A model generated the notes under the pieces. The model was not told where the DNA came from. It saw only the letters and a program-made list of their open reading frames with translations, and ran no database searches. 24,528 nt of DNA from NCBI GenBank assembly GCA_013423325.1, contig BLJB01000116.1, forward strand, positions 304-24,831, in the 5' to 3' direction. Shown here in pieces: positions 17,050 through 24,528 of this stretch (position 1 is its first letter; each line of letters begins with the position of its first letter). A program made the position numbers and the translations under genes. This stretch comes from Usnea hakonensis. Its lineage: Eukaryota; Ascomycota; Lecanoromycetes; Lecanorales; Parmeliaceae.

Positions 17050-18354
17050 ATGTTCACATCTCGAACGGTTTTATCTTCTGATAGCGCGCTACACTCTGAT
17101 GTCATGAAGATTATCTCATATATTCCAATAGCCCTCTTTGCCGAAAGCCTTCGCGTGCGCAGCGCCCTCATCAGGAGTGTATCTACTCCCTCTTCAGTCG
17201 CTCCATCCCTGACTGGCTGCGTGCGAGACCTTGGGGAGCTCTGGGAAACGACAGCATCCGACTTATTCGAAGACTTTGGAAAGACAAAGAACTATAACGT
17301 TGTCAGCCTTCGGCATGGCAATTCGTTTCAGCTAGCTAATAGAGGTTTGTTGGAGGTAGCTGGACTAGTCAGTAGCCACAAGCGTCATGCAGATCATGCT
17401 CAAGTACTCCATGATGGCGACATCCGCCGGTATACTACCGTCAATGTGAGCTTTGTGACACCAATGGGACTTTTAGGGATAGATGACGAGACTGAGCCTC
17501 CTTCATGGCTGCCAGGCGTCTGCCAGGCAGTCGTTGTACTTGAAATGCTACTGGAGATCAGCATTGGGGCAGCAATGGGAGCTTATGGTATATGGGATGG
17601 GTCTGTACTGATGGGATGTATGGTTGTCAATGCGATAGTTCTGTTGATCCTACAGCGCAAGACATCGATCATCTTTGCAAATGTCCGTAACTTGAAAGAT
17701 GATAAGAAGAGAACCGCGGCAGACGGGGCAGCGCTCGACATTCATGTCATCTCCGAATCTTGGAACTCGTCCCACATGGATGTGCTCGCGGGTTATTCAA
17801 GTCAGCTTCACGGGCTGACGAACCTTCCGGTCTGGACAAGCGCCTCATGGACAGTATCCGTCGCCAGCCGTGTTCTATCAGTGGTTCTTCTCATACAAGC
17901 TGCTGTCCTCGCAAGCCTTGTGGGTGCGTCTGGCATTGACGCTGTCGTGCCGCTGGCTTGGCTAGTAGTACACACACTCACACTCGTTCCCCCTACAGTG
18001 ATACACCGTAAGTATCCCTGTGCCGTTCTAGTACCGCAACCTGCGACGGTGCATTCCGCAGGGACCCTACACTTCTCGTCTAGGCGTTCCGCGCTGGCCT
18101 TCATCGCTATGCTTCCCGTTGCTTTCAAAGTCTCCAGGTGGGACTGGTTAGACGTTTTCATGCCGAATAACAAAAGGCGGCAGGAGTGGCAGGAAAATCT
18201 CGAAATGAATCAAGTCGTTTCCGAAAGAGAATTTAAACCTAGCATCATCTCGGCGGCGGCAAAGACAAATTTTGAGGAGGCAATGGATGCTTATAGAAGT
18301 CCGAGACTGTTCAAGTATCTGTCTGCATATAGGAAAACCGTTCGTGTAAGTTGA
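17050..18354 (+). CDS. Multi-pass membrane protein of unknown function, 434 aa
   Basis: I do not recognise the family. Visible: a mostly soluble N-terminal 150 residues; hydrophobic segments at about 156-181, 184-201, 268-293, 297-316 and a weaker one at 347-360, so four or five membrane spans; a conserved-looking loop between spans 2 and 3 (about 203-260) with NVRNLKDDKKRTAADGAALD and ESWNSSHMDVLAGYSSQLHGL; and a charged C-terminal tail (370-434). The start is the first ATG of the frame; Met19 (MKIISYIPIALF) is an alternative that would put a hydrophobic run near the N-terminus. The last two codons, GTA AGT, form a consensus 5' splice site (18346-18351) directly before the TGA, so the annotated end may really be an exon boundary, with the rest lost in the AT-rich DNA. 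The protein may act at a membrane in the same process as its HET and TPR-ANK neighbours; that is inference from position alone. Confidence 0.78.
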   Translation: MFTSRTVLSSDSALHSDVMKIISYIPIALFAESLRVRSALIRSVSTPSSVAPSLTGCVRDLGELWETTASDLFEDFGKTKNYNVVSLRHGNSFQLANRGLLEVAGLVSSHKRHADHAQVLHDGDIRRYTTVNVSFVTPMGLLGIDDETEPPSWLPGVCQAVVVLEMLLEISIGAAMGAYGIWDGSVLMGCMVVNAIVLLILQRKTSIIFANVRNLKDDKKRTAADGAALDIHVISESWNSSHMDVLAGYSSQLHGLTNLPVWTSASWTVSVASRVLSVVLLIQAAVLASLVGASGIDAVVPLAWLVVHTLTLVPPTVIHRKYPCAVLVPQPATVHSAGTLHFSSRRSALAFIAMLPVAFKVSRWDWLDVFMPNNKRRQEWQENLEMNQVVSEREFKPSIISAAAKTNFEEAMDAYRSPRLFKYLSAYRKTVRVS

Positions 18355-19303
18355 GATACTAAATACTTAGACTCGTTACATTATTTCCTAGTTAGTTCTT
18401 CAAGTTAGAGATTATCTTCTTAGAGGTCTTTCGTTACCTTTTATATAAGACTTTCTAGAATCTTAAAGCGTAGTTTTTATATTATCTAATTATAATTAAT
18501 AGTTACTAGCTTTATTATTATTTATTTTATATTCTCGATCTAATTAATTCTATTTATATTATAGAAATCTAATATATTTTTATACTTTTTAATATATATA
18601 TATAAATAAAGATTAATATTTTTATTAAATAAATATTACGATTATAAACTAGATTTAGTAAATATATAGATAGATAATTAATTTTATTTAAAGTCGAGAG
18701 AATATATTTAGATAAATTATTAAATTTTACTTAATATTAGAAGAACTCTCTTATCTTAAATAATATAAAGTAATTATAAAGCTATCTAGTTAACTATAGA
18801 TATAAGAGAGTAAAAAGAAATACTATAGCTTTAAAGAAAAAGATATTAGCTAATAAATTATTTATAGATAAAATATATTATTAGAAATAAATCTTAATAT
18901 TTCTAGAAATTATTTACTTTTATTTATTCTATTTTTTTATTATTATTAATATTAAACTTAAATTATAAGATTTAAATTAAGAGGTTTCTAGATATAAAGT
19001 ATAGAAACTTTTTAGATTAATCTTTTTAGAGTTAATAATTAAATAATTAAAACTTTTAATAAAAGTTTCTATACTTCTATTTCGAAGCTTAATTTCTCTA
19101 GAATAAGATTAAGAAGTAATTAAAATAGAAGACTATATTAGAGAGTACGAGGGGTTAGAATTAGAGGATAAATTCGATAGAAAGAACTATTAAAATTAAT
19201 AGATTAAATAATACTTTTTTTAGTAATATTTCTTAGCGATCTCGTTAAGAAAAATATAAATCTTAAATTCTAAAATTAAAAAAGCGAGGCTAGTAAAAAT
19301 AAT

Positions 19304-19390
19304 AATATTATCTATTTTTTTATATTTTATTCAATATTATCTATTTTTTTATATTTTATTCAATATTATCTATTTTTTTATATTTTATTC
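19304..19390. repeat. 29-bp tandem repeat, three perfect copies
   Basis: Three identical head-to-tail copies (19304-19332, 19333-19361, 19362-19390) of a unit starting AATATTATCTATTTTTTTAT and ending ATTTTATTC. Perfect identity implies recent expansion, after or without RIP. It abuts the next repeat block, whose first bases (AATATTAT) match the unit start. Confidence 0.92.
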
Positions 19391-19565
19391 AATATTATTA
19401 CTATTAATAATTAATAATAATATTATAATATATATTTAAAAATTCTAATAAAAGCTAATTTCTATATTTTATTTAATATTATTACTATTAATAATTAATA
19501 ATAATAATAGTATTATAATATATATTTAAAAATTCTAATAAAAGCTAATTTCTATATTTTATTAT
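19391..19565. repeat. Tandem duplication of 84/91 bp
   Basis: Copy 1 is 19391-19474 and copy 2 about 19475-19565. They are nearly identical except for a 7-bp insertion (ATAATAG) in copy 2. Both contain 'TAAAAATTCTAATAAAAGCT' and end in 'CTATATTTTATT'. The near-identity despite the mutated surroundings again suggests duplication after RIP. Confidence 0.88.
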
Positions 19566-20899
19566 TATTTGATTAATTAATTGTATTATACGCCTATACT
19601 AGCTACTTGATATGAGCTAATAAGGGTGCCATTATCGCTAAGCCAGTAGAGCTAGGCGTCGAAGAAACCTAAGAGCGAACCCCTAGATAAAAACTCTAAC
19701 TAAATAATACGTTTCCCTTTACTATACTCTTAAGGAGTTCTAGTATACTATTACGTATCTTTTTTCTTTTATATCTCGACTTTTCTAGTCTCTATATTTA
19801 TTTCCCTTAACCGCCTTAGCCTTTAAGGGCTAGTACGGTCTTTTTTTCGTATACCCTTTTTAGACTTAATAGTCTCCTCTACTCTAAAGGGTAATTTTAA
19901 TTATTAAAGTTATTTACTAACTAGCTCGAAATTATTTAACTAGCCTAAATTAACTATCTATTTTACCGCTATCTAAATCCCTTTAGTTATAGTTAGTATT
20001 ATCTAGAAATCCCTAGTATCTATTTCTATAAGTAGCCGTAGTCTATTTCTATATAATTCTAAATAGAAGAAGAGAATATATTTAATATCCTACTTTCTCT
20101 ATCTATATATATAGTTAGAGTTAATCCCTAGTACCCTTATTCTATTAAGGAATATATTAAGTCCGATTTTATTACTTTTTATCTAGATAATAATCGAGCT
20201 TTTAGCTTTTCTTAATATCCTATAGTAATTAAACCTCCTATCGTATAAGCCTTCTATCTAAACGAGGGTTCTTATTATATTTAGAGTCCCTTATTAATAT
20301 TTTTCCTATTTTTTAAATCTCCGATTATAGAACTAGTCTTATATTTTCTATCTTATAACGTTAATACTCTAATATTCCTCGATATCTCTAAGTAGGTTAA
20401 CCTATCCCTTCTTTCTTCTTATACTAGTAGCCGCTTAGTCCTAACTCTTTTCTTCTAGGGCCTTAAGAGCTTAGACTTTCTTTTCTACTATAGGTATAAG
20501 CCTTAGCTTCCTCCTTCTACCTCTATTAGTCTAGAGGTATCGGGCGATTTATTCGTTACCCTCTCTTATAGCGGCGTAGGTACCTTATAGGGTCTAGTAT
20601 TATAGTACTAGCTTATCTAGCTAGTATTCTAGTAGAAGTATTAATACTTCTACCTCTAGAACTAGGATAGATATAGTTCTATATATCTCGGTTACTTTAT
20701 AGAGATACTCGTTTTATATCTTGGCTAGCTTCTCGGAGGACTTCCGGGAGAATCCCTTAGTCCCGCGAGGATAGTACTAGATTAATACTATAAATATTAA
20801 TATCGGGTATATAACTATACTATATATTATATAATACCTAGCGAATATCGCTCCCTATATCGAGTTAGTAAGATATTCTAGGGCTCGTTTCTATTCTAT

Positions 20900-21560
20900 A
20901 ATACGGGTTATTAGCTAGATAATATATAGTCCCTACTAGAGTTTAATATCTATATATAAGCCTAGTACTCTAATATTTAGGCTAGGGTCTATTTTTACTT
21001 TCTTAAAGTCTAAGAATATCTCTATATTAAATTTCTTTAGACTCCTTATAAGGTATACTAGCTCGTATTTTTTAAGGGCGAATATTACTCTATATATCTT
21101 AGCCTATCTAAGATAGATATTATAGGCCTTATATAGTACTCTATAATTATTTTCTATACTTCCGCTATATACTAGTAGATAAATATTATTAATAAAACCT
21201 CCTATCTAGATAGGGAGAGCGGCCCTTATATATTATTTAATTAGAGGGGTATTAAAGAAGAGAAATAGTATAAGGGAGATTAATAATCTTTAAAAAATAT
21301 CTATCTCTACTACCTTTATTACGCTTATCTAGCCCTCTAATATTACGGATATCGCTCTATCTATAAGGAAGCTAGATATCTATCTTACTATTTTTTCTAG
21401 GACTCTCCTTTTCTTTAGATTATAGAGGAGCCTCTTATATAAGATATTATCGAAGGTATCTATAATATCTAGTAAAAGTAGATTAGCGACTTTCCTATTA
21501 TCGATAGTACTATAGTTCTATACGATATAAACTACTTCTATTAGCGATTCTAGTACTATT
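20900..21560 (-). pseudogene. LINE reverse transcriptase remnant (right copy)
   Basis: The palm region is recognisable: LLDIIDTFDNI in place of the usual LDVxGAFDN, a block ILFLFFNTPLI, and FINN at 21185-21196 where the active enzyme has FVDD. Both catalytic aspartates are therefore asparagine, identical in effect to the left copy although the surrounding sequence differs. Downstream, 'YELVYLIRS' corresponds to the 'YELIHLTR' block of fungal LINEs. Confidence 0.86.
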
Positions 21561-22749
21561 TCTATTAATCTACCTTTCCTCGCTCCTATTTACTATTAAG
21601 GGAGGAGACTATATCTTTCTATTAGTCCCGCTAGCCGCTTTAAAATTACTATTTCTAGTACTTTATCTAGAGTATCGAGTAAGACTATTAGTTAGTACGC
21701 CTTAGATTCTAAGTAGTCGGGCTTATTCGGCTTTTTTAATATTACCGTATTAGCCTCTTTAAAGATTTTCGGGTAGTATCCTAAGTTAAAGTAGGCTTAG
21801 AAGAGTCTAGTAAGAGAGTTTATAATATACGGGGCTATACTCTTTAGAAACCGGTTAAGGATTTTTAAGACGCCTAGGACTTTATTTATTATCGGGTATA
21901 TAATTGCTTTTAGTACCTCGTCTCTATTAATCCTATCCCCTATAGGTACTAGAGTTAGGTATTAGGTACCTAGGATATCCTCTAGATCGATTACCGAGGT
22001 AGATAGAAATAGTACTCTTTTTAGAGTATCGATTTTACTTTCGAATCTAGACTATTTTATCCCTCTTTAGTCTAGAATAGCCGAGAATTATAATAAGGGT
22101 TTTAGAGCTATACTTCGCTCTCTTCCCTATTAGGTAAGCTTTTAGATTCCGTCTTTCTTTAGAGACGCTTTATATACTCCCTCGCGCTAATAGAGTATAT
22201 AGGTTTTATATATAATCTTTACCTTCTCTCTTTTAGCCTCCCGAAGTTCCTTAATTAACTACTCGTTTCGGAGTCGGTAGTACTCTTTTAGCCTAAGTTT
22301 AACCGCCTTAATAACTCTTATATAATCTATATTCTAGTATAATTTTAAGTTAGTCGTAGGCTCTACTTATAATATATAGTTCTCTATTATCTCCTAGAAA
22401 CCTTAGTTTATAGTCCCTACGAAGGCGTCTACCTTTTCCTCCGTTCTTATAGGCCTCCTAGAAAGAGTACTTTATAGGGTACTACTACCCCTAGCTATCT
22501 CGGAGATAGTATCTTTTTCGGCTAGTTTCTTTTATAGCTATTATTTTCTTATTAGTATCTCTTTCTATTACTATTTTAGTTCTATTACTACTAGTATATA
22601 GTTAGACGCGTATTCTAGGTCTTCTTTTAGGGTATAACTAACTATAGCTTAGTAGATAATTAATATTAGGAAGACTAGGTTAATAGCTAACTCCTAGCCC
22701 TAAGATTTCTATATAGCTAAGTCGCTTAATAGCTCTAGAGTTATTTCCT

Positions 22750-23269
22750 TAGCTTAGATAACTTTAATAAATCTATTAGCTATTTTATAGTATATATATC
22801 GCCCTTTATTATTCTATCTAAAGTAGTAGAGATTAAAGTCTTTAAGAGCTATATATTTACCTTCCTCCTCTAAGGCTTATTCTAAAGATACTAGTACTAG
22901 AGAGGCTATCGCTACCTCTATTAATACTAGTAACTAGTTATATATATTATATATTTAGAGGATTAGTTCTTAAGTAGGGGGCTAAGGAGGAGTATACTCT
23001 TCCTTATCTCTATTATCTTACTTAATACTTAATCTAAGGGAGTAAAAGTCGCCTCCTTAGTATCTAATCTTCTAGCTAGTTAGATCTATCCTTTTATTAA
23101 TATAAAAGTATATCCGTATATCTAGGCCTAATTTATAAGCTAGTAGGAACCTATTAGAGCCTAGATTATATATTGATCTATTAAACGTATTATAGCTCGG
23201 TTCCTAGATTACTAGTATATTAAAATCTTATATTTCCCGCTCTTTAAGGAGTAGCGCTAGTACTCTATC
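22750..23269 (-). pseudogene. AP-endonuclease-like domain remnant of the right LINE
   Basis: The minus-strand frame near 23269-23190 reads DRVLALLLKEREI, stop, DFNILVI, stop, EPSYNTFNRS and then 'YNLGSNRFLLAYKL'. These are the opening blocks of the LINE endonuclease (family pattern RV..PLL.......D.IAIQEPW); the Gln codon of QEP is now TAG. The very first block, with the catalytic Asn, is missing because the LTR sequence starts at 23270. The lower boundary is approximate. Confidence 0.78.
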
Positions 23270-23296
23270 TGTTAGGATACGGTTCACACCTCTGAC

Positions 23297-23319
23297 ACGG
23301 GCGCTAGGCTAGCGCCCGT
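23297..23319. repeat. Hairpin near the LTR outer end
   Basis: Perfect inverted repeat ACGGGCGCTA / TAGCGCCCGT with a 3-base loop (GGC). It occupies the place of the palindromes at 6323-6360 in the other LTR, but with a longer stem. All ten pairs are intact in DNA where most other sites were mutated, though the stem contains no CpA site other than at its edge. Confidence 0.8.
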
Positions 23320-23570
23320 AGGGATCTCTACTTAAGGCGAACTTCTTGTATCTTAGATATTCTCTCCTTAGATTTAATATTTTATTACTATATCTACGTT
23401 ATACTTTAAGTCCGTATTAACCCTAATATTATATTAAATCTCCGTAGGTATATAATATTATATTAAAAATTTTCTCGTATTAGACGAGGAGTTATTATCT
23501 ATAAAAAAGTAACTAGAGGCCTAAATATATTATATTCTAGAGGCCTTATATAGCTCTATTAGAGTCCTAA

Positions 23571-23695
23571 GCTCGTTAGCTAGCGAGCGGTAGTTAAAAT
23601 AACTAGTTATCTAAGCTCATTAGCTAGCGAGTAGTAGTTAAAATAACTAGCCCCTAGAGCTTATAGGCTAGCGAGCGGAAGTTAAAAGAAACTAG
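23571..23695 (+). repeat. Three-fold subrepeat inside the right LTR
   Basis: Three copies of GCTAGCGAG.GGTAGTTAAAA followed by AACTAG, spaced about 45 bp. Counterpart of the array at 5972-6083 on the opposite strand. The third copy has GGAAGTT in place of GGTAGTT. Confidence 0.75.
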
Positions 23696-24483
23696 TCCCT
23701 AAAATATACCCGTTTTATCTTAATACTTAGCCGTTACCAAATAGTTATAGGATAATAAAGAAATTTTTTTAATATAAAACCTTAATAAATAAATACTACT
23801 TTTTTATATATATTTACGATCCTTAAATATAAGGTATAATTAATTATAGGTTTATTTACTCTCTAGAGTATCTATAACTACTTTAGAAATCTCTCTTCTT
23901 TCTTTTTCTCTTCCTTACTATTTTATATTATAAGGAACCCTATCTATTAATTCCCGAATAAACCTATAATTAGCTTAAACTATCTTTTTTTAGTATTAGA
24001 AAAAGATAGCTAGTCCTTTTAATAAAGTTATTTAGCGCCGAAAGAATAAAAAGAGTTCTAGTACTCTTAATAATAGTAGTATATCTAGACCTACTCCTAA
24101 AGTATACGACTCTAGAGAGATAGAGCTATCTATATTTAACGCTATAACTAATTATATTAAAGCTAATAGATATAAAACCTTTTTACTATTATCTAACGAT
24201 CGTAAAAAAGGTAATACTAAATTAGGACTTATTAATCTAAAAGACTTAGAATAGTAATATAAAGAAGAGCTATAAATAATTCTTAACGCGGTTAGTATAC
24301 TTTAGAAATAAGTCTGCGATTATTTATCCCGCCTCTAGGTAACTAAAACTAAGTATATAAGTCTCTAACTCGACTATAATAGCGAATATAAATAAAATAA
24401 AAAAGCCCGTAATATCGTAGCGAACTAAGCTAATATTATCTTAGAATATAATACTACTATTACTAACTAACTCTTATTCCTTA

Positions 24484-24504
24484 TGGTACCCACCGTGGGT
24501 ACCA
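24484..24504. repeat. 21-bp palindrome at the edge of RIP-free DNA
   Basis: TGGTACCCAC, one central C, then GTGGGTACCA: a perfect inverted repeat with 10-bp arms. It stands exactly where RIP-type sequence of the gag region ends and ordinary sequence with CA and TG starts (24485-24528). It could be the terminus of another transposable element inserted in the gypsy copy, or the start of unaffected DNA. The window ends 24 bases later. Confidence 0.7.
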
Positions 24505-24528
24505 CAGTATATTTCAGAATGGTGGCCG

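Larger units (their letters stand above)
18355..19567. other. AT-rich, RIP-like DNA with tandem repeats, no gene
   Basis: Composition switches abruptly within about 30 bp after the stop of the membrane-protein gene; the last CA is near 18378, after which CA/TG are nearly absent. All frames are closed. I could not identify an element family. The distal part (19304-19565) consists of two adjacent tandem arrays, listed separately. Confidence 0.7.
19568..23269 (-). mobile_element. LINE (non-LTR retrotransposon), second copy, RIP-mutated, interrupted at its 5' end
   Basis: Read on the minus strand from 23269 downwards. The frame begins in an APE-type endonuclease (near 23260-23190: RVLALLLKEREI, then ILVI-stop-EPS, where the family has IQEP), reaches the reverse transcriptase at about 21500-20950 (DTFDNILYKRLLYNLK, ILFLFFNTPLI, GGFINNIYLL) and continues to a 3' end near 19570-19690, where a stretch with normal CA/TG content appears. 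The same domain order as the copy at 7230-9105, but much less truncated and clearly a different copy. Its 5' end is cut at 23270 by the LTR element. Stops and Asp-to-Asn changes show it is dead. Confidence 0.85.
23270..23830 (+). repeat. 5' LTR of the right Ty3/gypsy copy
   Basis: Aligns in inverse orientation with 5850-6383. Its first 50 bases (to about 23320) keep CA and TG (GGTTCACACCTCTGACACGG) while the remainder is typical RIP product. The inner end is placed near the 'tatttacgat' motif at about 23815 by comparison with the other copy; no exact primer-binding site could be read. Confidence 0.78.
23270..24528 (+). mobile_element. Second Ty3/gypsy copy, 5' part only, RIP-mutated
   Basis: Same family as the element at 1-6383 but on the plus strand. 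The LTR begins TGTTAGGATACG at 23270; after it, at about 24030-24480, a plus-strand frame with stops (RPTPKVYDSREIELSIFNAI, TKLGLINLKDLE) is in the position of gag. The element appears to have inserted into the LINE endonuclease region. It is either cut by the window end or interrupted near 24484, where composition turns normal again. Confidence 0.82.

Noticed and set aside
17808..18173. 121-codon minus-strand frame inside the membrane-protein gene
   Set aside because: Antisense to a frame with clear membrane segments; composition is Ser/Thr/Arg-rich as expected of a shadow.
9650..18354. Biosynthetic gene cluster
   Set aside because: None of the three genes encodes a recognisable enzyme, transporter family or pathway regulator; domain content points to incompatibility or immunity-type proteins.

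Overview
The window looks like a piece of a filamentous ascomycete (Pezizomycotina) genome with strong repeat-induced point mutation (RIP). A gene island of about 8.7 kb (9.65-18.35 kb) has normal base composition and carries intact, apparently intronless genes. AT-rich DNA lies on both sides (about 0.06-9.6 kb and 18.4-24.48 kb) in which CpA and TpG are almost absent and TpA is in great excess. For example, positions 241-420 contain no CA or TG at all. That is the expected end product of C-to-T mutation at CpA on both strands. No species is named, because nothing in the sequence fixes one.

Left flank: a Ty3/gypsy-type LTR retrotransposon on the minus strand (about 1-6383), with one LTR ending at 6383, a reverse transcriptase remnant near 2.5-3.0 kb, an integrase remnant near 1.1-1.5 kb and a chromodomain-like tail near 0.3-0.4 kb. 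Next come AT-rich DNA with an 11-bp tandem repeat (6.38-7.23 kb), a 5'-truncated LINE on the minus strand (about 7.23-9.1 kb), and more AT-rich DNA up to 9.65 kb. All the elements are riddled with stops, and key catalytic aspartates have become asparagines.

Gene island: (1) a HET-domain protein of 836 aa on the minus strand; (2) a divergently transcribed 837-aa TPR plus ankyrin-repeat protein on the plus strand, with about 1.06 kb between them that holds a tandem duplication of about 155 bp; (3) after 1.3 kb without a convincing gene, a 434-aa multi-pass membrane protein of no family I recognise. HET proteins trigger incompatibility-type cell death, and TPR and ankyrin repeats are typical sensor modules of fungal NLR-like proteins. 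A divergent HET / TPR-ANK pair could therefore be a two-gene ('split') allorecognition or immunity module; this is inference. The outer genes (HET and membrane protein) both read outwards, and their stop codons lie at the very edges of the AT-rich DNA.

Right flank: AT-rich DNA with two adjacent tandem-repeat blocks (19.30-19.57 kb), a longer LINE copy on the minus strand (about 19.57-23.27 kb) that reaches into the endonuclease domain, and a second copy of the Ty3/gypsy family on the plus strand whose LTR begins at 23270 inside the LINE's endonuclease region. The window ends in a short stretch free of RIP that begins with a 21-bp palindrome (24484-24504), possibly the edge of a further element.
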